DNA from: Chytridium lagenaria
Lineage: Eukaryota; Chytridiomycota; Chytridiomycetes; Chytridiales; Chytridiaceae
Direction: 5' to 3'
NCBI GenBank assembly: GCA_025449115.1
Contig: JAHLKC010000110.1
Location: 1 to 64,000 of the forward strand
DNA: 64,000 bases
In this document: positions 22,847 through 35,783 of the stretch, piece by piece
Numbering within the stretch: position 1 is the first letter of the stretch
Layout: each line of letters begins with the position of its first letter
Notes under the pieces: generated by a model
The model's database searches: none
What the model saw: only the letters and a program-made list of their open reading frames with translations
What the model was told of the DNA's origin: nothing
Translations under genes and position numbers: made by a program

Positions 22847-24757
22847 CTACAGCAACTCAACCTGCTCCACCAACTTCCGAAGCCCATCCATCTCACCCAC
22901 ATTCATAACCTTCCCTGCAGTCTCCTCGTTCCCTTTTGCCGTCACAACGCCGACTTTCTCAGCAACCTTACTCAACACCTTGGACGCCATCAAGCCCGTT
23001 CAGCTTCATCTAAAAGTGCTAGTGTTCTTTTAGCTTCCTCTCGTGCTGCGGAAATGTCGGCACGCATGTCGCTGAGCTTGTATTTGGAAGATGTCGTGTC
23101 AATGTCTTTTGTGGATAGAGAGGATAAGAGGTTGCGGAGACGGTAAGATCGGGAGGGGATGCCAACGTCGGGTGCTGCGCTGCCTAACTGTGAAGCGAGG
23201 ATATCCAATATGCTATTTGCATGAAATAGTTTAATTAGACGGCAGCAGGAAAAAACATGGCGTGCTGGAATACGTTTAAAGTGGGAATAATTACTTATGC
23301 AAAATAATGAAAACTTACGGAAGTTTACGATCAACACTACCGATTCCGCTCAACTCCTTCTCCCAACCTTTTCCCACTCCAGACGGTGTCTTCAAGTCCC
23401 ATTGCGCCTTAAACCTCGCCCCCGTTGACCTCGTCGCACTCCATATCCACCCAGCAACATTTAACAACAGCGAAAGAGCCAACAACCCTAACAAACCCCA
23501 CTGAACGTATGGCGATTTGAAAAACTCAAGCGGAAGAACCGGTTCAGGCTCTTTACGAATAAGCGGTTCAGCTTCAGCGGCATGAGGAACTGATGCCTTC
23601 AAATCGCTGAGTTTCTCGTCAACTTTTTCGGCAGGTTGGGGCTTTCCGGACCGTGTGTTGATGATGCTAATTTCGGTCTTGAGGGCTGCGGTAAGGTCGC
23701 TAACTCCTTGAGCGAGACCTTTAAGACTCTCAGACTTGATAAGGCCTTTAAATAGACGATTAAAATAATATCAAATCGATGCGATTACCTTTCATTAATG
23801 GGTTTTTAAAGAACCGAACTCCTACAAATGCCTTCAACCTGCATGTATTTTTGTTTATCCATGTGATGCAGAAGCGCTGGATGGGTGAGAAATCTTCACC
23901 GTACGGAACGTCGGGTGTTTGACTGCGGCATTCGACCACGTAAACGCTATTAAAAAAAAGAAATAAGCGACACCACAGTAATCATAGGGTGCTTTAGAAT
24001 GAGATGAAAAATAAAATAAATATGCCCAATGGGTGCAAGTACGAAACCGACACTTACAAATATTCGATTTCTTTCATCAGAAAGGCAACCTCATTCACAG
24101 GACCTTCCTTAACTTTGACTGCGAATTAAAACAGTTAGCACCATATTCCAAATGAAAGAACGTTTAGCTTACTCATTGAGCTATGAAAAGGCGTAATCCA
24201 CGTCGCCTCCCTTCCTGCAATTGCACCCGTTGGCTCCCCCCAATAATCCACTTCTCATTCGGCGGTTCCACCCGTTTTCCCTCCTGCCGGTCATGTTCAC
24301 CCCTCGATTTATGATACCGTTGAAACAAACGCGTGTGATCCGGGTTGGACCCAAACATCAGGTCGAACAAATGTTTTGCGGAAACGTGAAAGGTGCCGTT
24401 ATACTCTTGACGTTCGAGATGCCCGGATTCACCGCAACCACATGAGGGTTCTTTGGCTGGGGGCGTGATGGATGGAGGTAAAGAATATTCTACGAGAAAG
24501 ATCAGGATAACGTGAAAGATATTACGTACCGTCCGCGACAACTTCCGCTGCATCAACCGTGGCCGTATTCTCAATACCGGCATTTGCTGCATCATTCATC
24601 ACAACTCCAGAACCAGCGATATTTTCATCTGTCTGTTGGTTCAAGGGATCTTCTTTGCTTTCGTTAGATAATGTGGATGTTCGTTATCGCCTCCATCATG
24701 ATCATGGTGATGGTGATGGTGGTGGATGGGATGCAAAATGTGGTCCAACAACGTCAT
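22847..24757 (-). CDS. VASt-domain membrane protein (sterol-transfer-like)
   Basis: From ATG 24757 (MTLLDHIL) a His-rich then acidic N-terminus leads to a VASt-like domain: NGTFHVSAKHLFDLMFG, then EKWI, AIAGREATWITPFHSSM, VYVVECRSQTPDVPYG and a basic stretch. A helical linker and one TM segment follow (VQWGLLGLLALSLLLNVAGWIW, about 23510-23450). A coiled-coil tail ends at TAG 22847. VASt domains bind sterols in Lam/Ysp and Aster-type proteins at ER contact sites. The usual N-terminal GRAM domain was not found, so this may be a shorter family member or lack its 5' exons (24760-25120 was not resolved). Introns lie near 23750, 23950-24060, 24120-24175 and 24480. One-base breaks are at the C6 run 24236-24241 and at AA 22992-22993. 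Confidence 0.65.
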
Positions 24758-25208
24758 GGTCTACATCGAAAGAGTAAGTGGTATTCATTTCAGCCAAGTA
24801 TCTTACCTTGATCAATATCCGTTGTTAACGAAAGCTAATTATATTTTAAAAGCCTTTTGAAGTTCTCAAGCAAAGTAGAGAATGTGAAAGAAAAGGGCTG
24901 TTGGGGAGATACCAACTTTACTAGCGTGGCGAAAATGGAGATAGAAGGCGAAGTAAGGTCAAGATTAATGATTACATGTTGCTGCAAAAGTTTGGGCCTG
25001 GCGTACTCACCCACTTGAAGGTGGGGAGTCAGTGGGAGACACATTAGTTTACTGTATCCGAGCCAGACAAGACGCTCGAGCAACGAACGCCCTTGACGCG
25101 AAACTCGAAACCGCAAAAATAGAAATCAAATAAATAAGATATTTATTCCTCCATGAAGAAGAAAACCTCATCTCTACTATAACCTCAAAAGGAAAAAATC
25201 CTGTATAA
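24758..25208. other. Unresolved region between two minus-strand genes
   Basis: A minus-strand open frame (24835-25116) exists but has no recognisable domain. It could contain 5' exons of the VASt gene or be non-coding. Confidence 0.35.
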
Positions 25209-27490
25209 TCAAGAATCTTCCGTTCGTGACCGCGCAGGGCTCACGCTCGGGCTATGCGCGCCATAATGTACTCTTCTCGTAACAGGACTAACAGCCCTCG
25301 ACCTCCCCCTCGACCGACTACGACCACGGTTCGGATCCAAAAACCCCGTATTCTCTCCCATTCTCGTCGGCGATAATCCCCCATTCGTTTCAGCGCACCG
25401 ACAGGGTGCACCATCATCATGAGAATGGGGATGGTTGTGCAGAGGACTTGTGGCGATACTGAGTCTTCGGTGATGGTGATGGTGAATGATGGTGTGAGGC
25501 GTTACGATGACTACACCATCTCCAACTACGCGTGTAGGTGGACTATCTTCTTCCTCTTCTACCACATTCCCATCCACAACTTCATGCTTGACGATTGGAA
25601 CAACGACTTCTCCACGCAAATTCAACGCTGACCCCCCTCGAACCCGATCCAACACGTTCAACCCAACCGTAAGCACAAACGCCACCACCCCCAACGCCAT
25701 AAAGAAAAACAAAGCCGGTGAAAAATCCTCCGCCGACGACCAGTTCCGTATATGCGCCACGGCAAGCGGGACCGCGAATAACGATAAATTGAGCGATACC
25801 GAGATCAACCCATATCCTGTTGCAATTTGATGGGGACCCACGAGATATGGGACACAGGGCCATAAAGCGGCGGCGAACATCGAGTAGGTGATGCCAATAA
25901 CTGACATTCCGACTATGGGGGTGATGGAGGAGAAGAGGAAGAAGGAATGGGCGATGACTAGGAACACGGCGGAGATAGGGAGGAAGAGGCCGCGGTAGCC
26001 GTAGAGGTCAAGGAAAACTCCACTGGAAGGGGATCCTACTGCTGAAATCCAATCTGGGATGGACATGACTGAAAAATAAAACAAAAAGTCAGAAGATGAA
26101 TAAGACCTCTTATTGTTAAATTACCAAAACCGGCTGTTTGCATATCCATTTTCCATTTTTTTTTGGAAAAAATCGGTGCAGATGTGGAAGAACGGAACGA
26201 CTCCACCTATATTTCAAGTTAGAATCACAGTGTCGAATACAAAAAAAAAAAACAAAACAACAAAACAGAAAGAAAAACGAAAAGAAGAAAAAAAGAAAAA
26301 GACAACAAAAAGAAAATAAAATAAAGGGAGGTTAAGAGCTTAAATGAAACCTCACCGTAAAGCAAAATAGTCGCAAGACTTAACAACCAAAAATTCAAGC
26401 CAAGACCCGTAACCTGCGAGCAGTACAATGTCTCATCATCCTCCTCATCAAATTCCTCACTCTCATAACCCTCCAAAGTTTCCGACGTCATCCCTTCAAC
26501 CCCTATATCCTCAACAGGTAATCCACAAATCAACCCTGTCCTCTCCTCCTCATTCTTTGCCTGCTCCACCCGTTCTTTAGCTCTTTGCTGCGAGCTCACC
26601 GCAACTCCAGCCGCCCTCCTTGATTCTGGTCGATCCATGTATATGATTGTAACCGCACACAAGACGCTTAATGTGCAGACCCCGAACCCAAACCATCCTG
26701 CTGCAGGTGGACTGTTCTTCCCAACAATCCATGGGCTTATGTTATCGTTCAACGCCGTCGATATTCGCGCAAAAGAAAGATTTAGACCTAACGCGAATGC
26801 AAGACCGCGTCCTTTAAACCACTGCCGCATTTAATATTCGTAAGTCCATATAATGCAGGGGGGAACTCACGTCTGTCGTGATTCTAGCTTGCGCAACCTC
26901 CAACGACTCGCCACCGAGTCCAAACACAAGTCTTCCAAGTACCATAAGCCAGAAGCTCTTGAACGTCATCCCTAAAGCAAACAGAGCCTGACCGAAACAA
27001 ACTAGGAATGAAAAAATGAGGAGCATCATGGTGGGTCCAAGCTTGTCGACAAAGAGACCGCCGATCAATGGAAGAAACTAGGATTTGTTTTAAAAATGGG
27101 ACAAAATCCGTGTATGTGGAGACGTACGATGTTGGGGAGGCTGTAGACTGAATAGAGGAGATTGATCTGCCATTGAAATAGGTCATAGTCCGACCCCAGC
27201 CATTCTTGGAGAGGGACGTTGATGGACGCTGGAGTGTCGTAGCACTTTTCGGTAAAGGTTTTTGTTGATCAGCATCCGGTTTAAAGTCAACCCAGATATA
27301 CACTCACGTAATACTGTTTCGCAAGAAAGGCAAACGAAAGAGGAGGAAATGTCAGACAAGTGGTGATGGACCCAGTTATAACGTACATTCCCAACAACCA
27401 ATACGGAACCAAGTATCAGCAACAACCAATGCCTCCAAGTGACAGCCTTCTGCCTCGCACCGTCCTCGCATTGTCGCCTTCATTCTCCAT
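25209..27490 (-). CDS. Major facilitator superfamily transporter, MFSD1-like
   Basis: Polytopic transporter resembling MFSD1 (lysosomal MFS) in motif order. QYY followed across an intron by CYDTPASI is followed by WQINLLYSVYSLPNI, GGLFVDKLGP (the DRxG-type loop), FWLMVLGRLVFGLGGESLEV, FKGRGLAFALGLNLSFARI and YSMFAAALWPCVPYLVGPHQ. About 12 hydrophobic segments are spread over several exons (introns near 27304-27250, 27125-27080, 26870-26830, 26350-26215 and 26125-26070). A long acidic loop (about 26590-26400) interrupts the helices. The cytoplasmic C-terminus carries a His run, then an Arg/Ser-rich tail ending at TGA 25209. A T9 run at 26156-26164 appears one base too long for the frame. The N-terminus (ATG 27490 or 27483) needs a frame correction near 27455. 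It faces the Rtr1 gene across about 100 bp. Confidence 0.75.
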
Positions 27491-27594
27491 CGTCCTAGCC
27501 AACAACTCCGATACAGCTTCTTGTCAGCGTTGCACAACCTTGCCTCAATTCCTTTCCTTGCCTTTCACAATCAGCCTGAGCAGCCTGAGCATCC

Positions 27595-29416
27595 ATGAAT
27601 CGACGGGATTGGGAAAGAGGGTCAATGAGGTGCAGGAGTCGCTGTTTGAAGGAGCTGTGGACGTTCATGTACTTGCGGAAGCGGTGAGTGACGGTTTTGT
27701 TTGCTTCCCCTTGCATGCATGAATTGCTTATTATAGGAACGTAGGCCAAGTTTTTGAAGCCAGACCAATACGATGATGTCGTCGTTGAAAGAGTTGCTGA
27801 AAAGACATGCGGGTATCCTCTCTGCGATAAACCAGTAACGGTATGCAATGCATCCATTGTTCACCTTTAATTCTTGTTTAGAAGCGGAAGGGCCAATACC
27901 ACATCTCTCGGTCAAAGCTGAAAGTTTACGATGCCACCGAACTCAGTAAATACTGTTCTGCAACATGTCTAGCTATCAGTCGCTACTATCGTCGTCAGCT
28001 TCTCGATGATCCCATATACCTCCGGGATTTCAACAAGTAATGCTCTGTCCCCACTATACCCCAACTAATTATAGAAAGACTTCCAAAATTCGAGGTCATC
28101 CCTTGCAACATCTCCCCATCGTAAGTTTATTATCCCACGCTATCTCTCTCACACAAAAACAGCGACATCAGCAACCTCACCGTACCCCATCCCGACAAAG
28201 TGTCCCGGGATCAACTCCTCTCAGAATACGTTCAAAGCCTCCTCGACAGACTCCCCATGTCGCCGGAATCCACATCAAAGAACGGACCGACGCCATTGAC
28301 AATATGCTAAAAAGTCTCTCCATAAAGGAAAAAACACATACAGAGGATCATTCCACTCAAATCGGTTTATCCGACCCTTTTGCTATTGAAGGATTCATTT
28401 TACGACCAACAGAATCAGGATCAACGACAGACGTCATACCCGAATACGCAACCAAATCAGTAGACACGTCATCCATCTCGTCGATTCGTCGGACAGACTC
28501 AAACTCGACCTCGCAGCCTCCGTGTCAACATCGAAAGTCTGGGCATATTAAAACAACGATCAAACAAGGGAAAAGAGAAAAAGGAAGCCCCTAGACGATC
28601 CGTCACATGGAAATTCCCAATCGAAGAACCTAAAACCATTCCCTCGCGTCACAGCATCATCGAATATCCCTCCCGTCCACCCATCACAACCTCCCCAGAA
28701 CCCCTCATACCACCCACACCTAAACCCAACACTCCCCACCTTCGGTCTTCCAAACCCCTCCCAAACGATGACGTGAATTGGTTGAAACCTTCCAAGAATC
28801 CACCGAAACCAACGTTGAGTTTGTTTGGCCGGTTATGGACGTTTTGGATCAGAGCGTCACGGATGAGACGAGGGAGTTTGTGGAGACGGGGTTACCCCCT
28901 GATCCGGTTGCACTTGCGGAGAGGGCGTTGGCGTTGGGTGCTGATTTGGAGGATGAAGTTAGGAGGAGAGATGCGTTTTGTCAAAAGATTTTGAGGAGGT
29001 GAGATGGTTCACCTCTTTTTTTTTTGCATCCATTTCTATGCGCTTTTTTTGTTGCTTCTTTGTAGAGCTAATGATCAACTTGTATAATGGATTTTATTTA
29101 GCATCAACATCTTGAAACGCGCATACGCCATCTCCGCCTCCCTCACCGACGACATCATCGCCCTCGTTGGGACATTCCAAATCCGCACCACCCATATTAC
29201 CCTTACAGCCATAGAAGAACGCGTCATGGCCATATTCTTTTACGAGTGTAAGACTCCCCCACACCCACGTCCTCACTCATTCTTTTTTTCAGGCTTCGAC
29301 ATATTGTTAAACTGGATGATGATTTGAAGGAAGCAAAGGATTGGGAGATGGTTTTGGAAGGATGTGGGATGACGTTGGTGGAGGTGGATGTGATTGCGAA
29401 GATTATGGTGAAGTGA
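27595..29416 (+). CDS. Rtr1/RPAP2-type RNA polymerase II CTD phosphatase
   Basis: Rtr1/RPAP2 proteins act on Ser5-P of the Pol II CTD and use an unusual zinc site. Exon ending 27683 (VNEVQESLFEGAVDVHVLAEA) joins 27745-27840 (FLKPDQYDDVVVERVAEK, TCGYPLC) and 27882-28036 (QYHISRSKLKVYDATE, KYCSATC). The zinc ligands fit C-x4-C and C-x3-C. Later exons carry a less conserved acidic/proline-rich region and helical segments to TGA 29414-29416. These include REFVETGLPPDPVALAERA near 28870 and LTDDIIALVGTFQIRT near 29140. The start is uncertain: ATG 27595 is one base out of frame with the conserved part. Further one-base shifts lie near 28265, 28540, 28770 and the last junction. The catalytic family call rests on the zinc-site exon and is firm there. 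Confidence 0.75.
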
Positions 29417-29551
29417 ATGGGATGGGTGCTTTTTTGTTATTTGAGTTGGGGCGATGTTTTTTTGGAATAAAGAGTGGCGTTGATAGCAAGGTATTGAAAG
29501 ATGAATGTACATTGATGTGATGGAGACATTGAAAGTCATTCGGGGTTCCCA

Positions 29552-29607
29552 GGCATCGCTTTATATAGTGTTTACCCACACCAGCATCGCTTTATATAGT
29601 GTATACC
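29552..29607. repeat. Two-copy short tandem repeat
   Basis: GCATCGCTTTATATAGTG followed by a T/A-variable TACCCAC occurs twice in tandem (29-nt period) just downstream of the Rtr1 gene. It is not clearly transcribed, though TATATAG could look like a TATA element. Confidence 0.7.
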
Positions 29608-30158
29608 CACGATGGTTTCGTCACAAATGCGGTATTTGGTTTAAATTTAAGGTACGATATAGTCATCAAAGAACCTAGTCAATGGATGGCATCAACCATC
29701 ACAGAATGTAATCCATGGATACATAAACCCTCTCCTCATTCCGTCCCCCCGATGTCTTCCCTTCACCCCACATCAAGCAACTGCCCCAATCACACCCACC
29801 CAAGTAGGATAATGGGCGGCCGTCGTCCTCCCTGAAAAAAAATTTAACATTTGCTTTGACTCCCTACCCATCCGTTCAACAACCTTTTGCGTCGAAAGCA
29901 TCAAGAAGGGCATTTACCGGTGATTAGTAGAGGATTTGGAATTCCCGAAACAGTTTAGCGTAGAGTGTAGGATAGATTTGTGTCAAGGTGAGGATGGATG
30001 TTTGTTAATGAACGCGGGGGGAATACGGTCAACGGTTGATGTGGCTGCGAGCATCAAGCTGATCGTAGTCAACGACCACCGTTCCGACCCCCCTGTTTCA
30101 ACGGGTTTTTTTTCGTATTAAACTAAACGTTATTTACAGCTCAATAGTTTTGGTTTTC
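29608..30158. other. Intergenic upstream of the PKA regulatory gene
   Basis: No gene supported. The C-rich stretch near 29700-29830 has no coding support. The promoter and possible 5' UTR intron (AG near 30138) of the PKA regulatory subunit are expected here. Confidence 0.45.
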
Positions 30159-31692
30159 ATGATGACGGATCAGAGCCAGGATCATGTCACTGTTCCTGGA
30201 GTGTTTCCTGAGATCCTTAAAGATCTGAATAGGGAGGTGATCAGGACGCAACCGGAGGATGTGTATCAGTTTTGTGCGGATTACTTTTTTCGAAAGCTTT
30301 CAGAGCAGAGAGTGAAGTTGTTGAATATGGGTGAGTCGTCTTTTTTTTGTTGATTTCAAGAGAATGCCGGTTATGAACAGAGTATTGGAGAACCCGGGTT
30401 TTTTCGTTGTATATTGTCGAATATTAACGGCTAGCGGGGTGTTTTTGTTTTTGTTTTTGTAGCAAAAGAAAAAGCAAAGGAATTCTCTGGTGACCCCACT
30501 CTCGCCCTCACCGACGAAGACATCATCCGCGTCATTTCCGAAGACACCCAAGAAACCGCCATGGACACAGACCTCCCCCCCACCAACCCAACCGACGCCA
30601 CCCTCGCCTCCGATTCCGACGCCAACCGACTCTGACGACGACGCCACCGTCCCCCTCCCCCCCGTGACCTACAACCGCGGACGACGCACATCGGTGAGCG
30701 CTGAAAGCATGGCCCCCACGACCGACAAGGATTACATCAAGATCATCATACCGAAAAGCGACACTCAAAAGAGTCGAATCCAAGCATCGATTCAGAATAA
30801 TTTTTTGTTTCGGTCGTGTGATGAAGAGCAGTATACGGATGTGGTGAATGCCATGTCGGAGAAACAGGTTGTGAAGGGGGAGGAGGTGATCACGCAAGGA
30901 GGGGTTGGGGATTACTTTTATGTCGTTGAAACAGGGCTTTGGATGTATACGTTTCCCGTCATAACGCTCCACCTGAATGGAAATACACGTACGGACCTGG
31001 TGGGAGTTTTGGAGAGCTCGCTTTAATGTACAACGCCCCGCGAGCAGCCACTGTGACGGCGACTCAAGATTCGGTGTTGTGGGCGTTGGACCGTGTGACG
31101 TTTCGAAGGATATTGATGGAGAATACGTCGAGGAAGCGAAGGATGTATGAGGCGTTTTTGGAGGAGGTGCCGTTGTTGATTTCGTTGGAGGCTTATGAGA
31201 GACATAAGATTGCGGATGCGCTTGAGAGTGTGGTGTATGGGGATGGGGATGTGGTGATTCGACAGGGGGAGGCGGGGGATAATTTTTATATTGTGGAGGC
31301 TGGGGAGGCGACGGTGACGACTTTGGGGATGGATGGGGTTGAGCATGAGGAGAAGCGGGTGTATCAGAAGGGAGATTATTTTGGAGGTATTTTTTTTTCT
31401 TATCGGCGCTCTGTGCTTTGTTTTGCATTAGTGCCACTCCACTGTTTTTTTTTTTGAATGCATGGAATGCACGCTAATTTTTTTTTTAACTTGTGTGTGG
31501 GGGATGTGAATCTTAGAACTTGCTCTATTAACCAACGAACCTCGGAGAGCCACTGTCCGCGCAAAAGGTCGTTTGAAGGTTGCCACGCTCGGCAAAAAAG
31601 CCTTTGTACGTCTTCTTGGACCGGTGGTAGACATTCTTAAACGCAACGCCAACAATTACGATACCTTTGCTGATAAGATTCAGACTGATTAG
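30159..31692 (+). CDS. cAMP-dependent protein kinase regulatory subunit
   Basis: Binds and inhibits the PKA catalytic subunit until cAMP releases it. The N-terminal dimerisation/docking helix pair is present ([31 protein letters not shown]). An acidic linker and the inhibitory site [10 protein letters not shown] follow. CNB domain A has the phosphate-binding cassette [19 protein letters not shown] domain B is split by an intron (about 31387-31516): [14 protein letters not shown], then [22 protein letters not shown]. Exon 1 ends near 30330 at GTGAGT, and exon 2 starts at 30464. The stop is TAG 31690-31692. Two one-base deletions break the frame: near 30625 (before DSDDD) and at GGG 30934-30936 (ETG to LDVYVS). 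Both cassettes keep the cAMP-contacting Glu and Arg, so the product should be functional if these are errors. Confidence 0.85.
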
Positions 31693-32654
31693 ACCGTGGG
31701 CGGTTTTTTTTTTGGAGTGTGGTTAGATATCCTTGTTGGGGTTGAGGTCGCTCTTTTGTGGATGGGATTCCCCCCCCTTGCCGTTTGTGGGATTCTTTTT
31801 ATGGCGTTTATGGTGCTTTTGTTTTTGAGGTTGGTGTGGGATAGATTGGTGAATTTTTTTTACAAAAGATATCGTTATGGATGTGGTTTTATCTGGATTC
31901 AACCTTTTGATATTATTAGTTGAAAGTGTGTCCCAGGACAACAAGTTGGCTATAGTGGAAATTGAAAGTCTAGAAATAAAAAAGTTGGGCTCAAAGGTAT
32001 AGAACAGTGTTATCACATAATCTACTCTAATACACAATCTAAGACTATTCTCGTCTCTTTAAGAATTTGTTCGCGTCTTCAAAAGACAAAGACACCAAAT
32101 GTTTAATGAAAAGGGGGATGAGACGTTTTGTGGTGAAAAAGAGGGATTGACACTGTAAATCCCTTGACGCAAAAAGAAAATAAAATAACGGAAGGGCCAC
32201 CACCACCACCCCACCATCATCCCCCGCTTTTTTTTTTTTTTTTGTTGTCTATTTCTAGTTTCTTTGTGGAGATTCTTGGCGACGTCAAATCGATAAAAGG
32301 TGAGAAAGTGTTTTTGGTCAAAGTAGGGAGTGTTGGTTAGTGCAGAGATGATGGGGGAGGGAGGAGAGATCATCTGAGAAGGATGGGGTGTGTTGGATGG
32401 TTAGAGTCGTATCCATATTCTGTACATCTAGAATCCATCCATCCACTCAAGTGTAGTAGTTATGACAGTAGTATATATCCTTTACTACCTACCCATCACA
32501 TTCATATTCTATATACAAACATACATATTCTACATGCAATACTCCGTCTCCCAATATCAAACCACTCTCTTTCATATATACACTCATGGTACTCAGTCTC
32601 ATAGTCACTCAGTCAGTTACTATATAGTCAGTCCACTAGTAGTGTCTAATCAAC

Positions 32655-32695
32655 CATCTCTTCTCTCTCTCTCTCTCCCTCTTCTCTCTCTTATT
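32655..32695. repeat. CT-rich microsatellite
   Basis: Runs of TC dinucleotides with short interruptions. Pyrimidine tracts are common in fungal promoters and 5' leaders. Confidence 0.7.
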
Positions 32696-33101
32696 ACTAC
32701 TTATCACTTATGTTGTGTAACCAAACAAACACACTCTTATTTATATATATTTATACACATTTAGTTTAAAAAACAAACATTTTCTATTTCATTGTTTAGA
32801 CGCGTTCGTTTCTTTTATTCATTGTTTATTGTTTATTGTTTATTACCATTAATTAAGGCTTCCAACAAGCCTCTATATTATCACTCTCTACAAAGACACT
32901 CTTTATTCCTAACTAGTATTTACATGGTATGTATTCAGTAGATAGCTAGTTAGTTGTATTCATTCGTTACTCTACATACATACTGCTGCTCCTGTGTGTT
33001 AGTTACATACTACTACACAGACACTACTACTTGTTACTACTACTCACTACTTATTATTACTTGCTACTTATCACTACTTACTACTTGCTTATCTATTCTA
33101 T

Positions 33102-33145
33102 TCATCCATCCATCCATCTATCATCATTCATTCATCCATCCATCA
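33102..33145. repeat. ATCC tetranucleotide repeat
   Basis: Imperfect CATCCATC repeats in the long upstream region. Confidence 0.7.
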
Positions 33146-33629
33146 AGGTAATTACCTTTATATACTTTTACTTCTTATGTTATATATTATTTTATATTCA
33201 TCCATCTTATCTACTGCTACATACCTCACCCTCCCTCTATTCCTCTTACTACCGATGAGTATCACTTTTATACTTTTATTACTTGCATATATCCTATACA
33301 CCCCTCCATCCCCATCCCCCCATTTCCGTCAACGCTGTTATTGATGGTGGATGCCTTTTGATGCCTTTATGGATGGATGCCTCAATGGATATGGATGGAT
33401 ATATAGAGAGTTGTCAACTCATATTTACATCTATTCATATGTACTGCGGATATGATTGGTGAAAGCTTAAAATTTAATTATTTATTTTGGTTTTGCGTCT
33501 GAAAAGACAGGATCCGTCTCTTTTTTCTTTTCTTCTTTTTCATATTATTATTATTATTATCAACCGTCATTCATCATCAACCCTCATTCAAAATACATAC
33601 CTTGCCTTCATCCCATACATACATACACG

Positions 33630-33650
33630 CACACACACACACACACACTT
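33630..33650. repeat. CA dinucleotide repeat
   Basis: A short perfect (AC)n run following CATACATACACG. Confidence 0.75.
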
Positions 33651-33946
33651 ATACCCATACCCCTGACTCTTCCAGAACTCTCTGTATGTAACATAGACTG
33701 CTTCTTCCAACTCGTATTCCTTCGCATTCATCCATCCATCAATCAATCCATCCTCCACTTCATCACCTTTAGTTTAGTCTTCTGGATAATCTCATTCACA
33801 AACATTTGCATTGACGTGGCCCCTTCTACATCTCTACCATTACCCACCTCCTTCAACCACCCAAAAAAAAAACTGACCCATTCTTCAAACCAACCACCAG
33901 CCCACAAAACAACAACAACAGCGCCAAAAATTCTTGCCCACCCAAA

Positions 33947-35783
33947 ATGTCAAGCATGCAAGAAGACACCAGTACATCTTCAATGGAGCCACAACATCAA
34001 CCCGCTGTCGTCATCACCACCGACTCAACAATAACATCAATCTCACCTTCACCAACCCGTCAACCGCCTTTATCCACAACACCCATCTTTAAACCTCTCT
34101 CCTTCACTTCTACCGTCAACCCAGCCGCATCCCCCGTCACTCTCCTTCAAGAAAGAGAACCCACATCACCCCGCAAAGATGACACGCACGTTGCCATGGC
34201 TGCAGAAGAAACAACCCCTCGTCCATCCGAATCTCAATCAACACCATCCGCCACCCACGCATCTTCACCATCGTTTGTCGCTTACCACCCTGCTCCTTAC
34301 AATGCTACTCCACCTGCTCCTGCGCCTCCTCACCATCGATGGGTGCTTGTTCCTGATGACTCTGTGATGGATGTTGTGAAAAAGAATGAATCACCTGCAC
34401 CACCTCTTCATGGTGGTGGTGAAAAGAGGGGAGGAGAGGAGGCGGATGTTGCCATGTTGCTGGCTGCCATGAGGTATGGGTCAACTGCAGACGATGAGGA
34501 GGATGGGAAATCTAGCACGAGTTCGAGGACGGAATCCGTCAGTCATTGTAATAACGATGCTCCCGCAGAGGTGAGGTTTCAAGTCTTCTTGATGCTTGCT
34601 CGTTTGTTTTCTTTTTTTTTTTCCCTTCTTTCGCGGATAGACACTTGCTACGTGCTTTCTTTTGCAACTGCTTGCTTTCTCCACTCCTTGTCTTGTACCA
34701 AATTAACTGCGGAGTGGGAGTGCGAGCCGTGAAGGTCACACGGGTGTCTTCCTTTGATGTTACACACATCACGTCTGCATCATTCGGACAATAGATGCTG
34801 ACCAACTCTTGACAATTTAGACACGACAACAAGGTATCCATACGTCTTTTGAAACAACGCGTTTACTCGCGTCACCCCCTCCATCCTCTGCATCAGCTTC
34901 CACAGAACACCTTCATCACCCTTACGCTCATTGGAACTCTGCATACCCATCTCACCCCGTCTACCCTACCCCACTCCCAACCTCCGCCTCCACCTCCTCC
35001 ATCACTTCCTCATCCTCCCACTCTTCCTCTATTCAACCGCCCATGTACACAGCCTACCATCCACCTCACCCAACCTCGCCTTCCCACGATCATCGTCACT
35101 ATATCCCTTCCTATGCTCCAGTCACCCAATCCTACTATCCATCATCCTACGATTCATACCCTTACAACACTGTTCATCACTACAACCCTCCGTCTTATAA
35201 CCCCGTCGTCCCACAAGAACCCTACCCACCCCAACACCACCAACCTCAACACCATCAACCCCAACACCATCAACCCCTTCAACAACCCCAACACCATCAA
35301 CCCCAACAACTCCAACAACCCCAACAACCCCAACCCCATCAACCCGAACAACCCCACCCCCCCCTCTCTCCAGACCCCACAGGCCCCCACCCCTGTCCCA
35401 TCTGCCACAAACCCTTCCCCACCCGTCCCAACCTCCGCGACCACCTCCGTCTCCACAACCGCGCCCGCAACCATCCCTGCACCCTCTGTCCTAAAACATT
35501 CTACCGCTCCCAAGACCTCCTCCGACACCAGTCCACCCACATGTTACCCAACGAACGACCCCATTTATGTCCGAATGGATGTGGACGACGGTTTGGGAGG
35601 GCCGATGCCGCGCATCGACATGCTAAAACGAGTCAGTGGTGTGGGAGGGTGCCGCTTTCGCCTACGAGTCCCGTGGGGGACGGGGGGGAGCAGCTTAAAC
35701 GAGGAGGGGAGGATGAGGATATGGGTGGGGCGGTGAAGAAGAGGAGGGTGGTGAAAAAGGGGAAAAGTGGGGATGGTGCGTAG
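33947..35783 (+). CDS. C2H2 zinc-finger transcription factor
   Basis: CDS 33947..34570 joined to 34821..35783 (528 residues). The 250-nt intron (GTGAGG to TTTAG) is phase 0 and both exons are fully open. The N-terminal half is Ser/Thr/Pro-rich. The central part has Tyr/His/Pro-rich and then Gln/His/Pro repeats (about 35210-35360), typical of transactivation regions. Residues about 398-480 form two standard C2H2 fingers (CPICHKPFPTRPNLRDHLRLH, written in parts, then CTLCPKTFYRSQDLLRHQSTH). A third, irregular C-x4-C finger follows (CPNGCGRRFGRADAAHRHAK, ending in Cys). A basic tail (KKRRVVKKGK) may be a nuclear localisation signal. DNA target and regulated genes are unknown. This gene needs no frame correction, which is useful as a contrast with its neighbours. 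Confidence 0.85.

Larger units (their letters stand above)
31693..33946. other. 2.2-kb repeat-rich upstream region of the zinc-finger gene
   Basis: No gene supported. It contains simple repeats: CT runs near 32655-32695, TACTACTAC-like and ATCC repeats near 33000-33150, TTA repeats near 33546-33560, and CA repeats near 33630-33650. It likely holds a long promoter/5' leader of the C2H2 gene. Confidence 0.5.

Noticed and set aside
30532..31437. 301-codon minus-strand frame opposite the PKA regulatory subunit
   Set aside because: It is antisense to conserved cyclic-nucleotide-binding domains and has a low-complexity Pro/Ser/His composition.
32950..33650. CRISPR-like or satellite array
   Set aside because: The repeats are simple 2-4 nt microsatellites without spacers, in fungal intergenic DNA.
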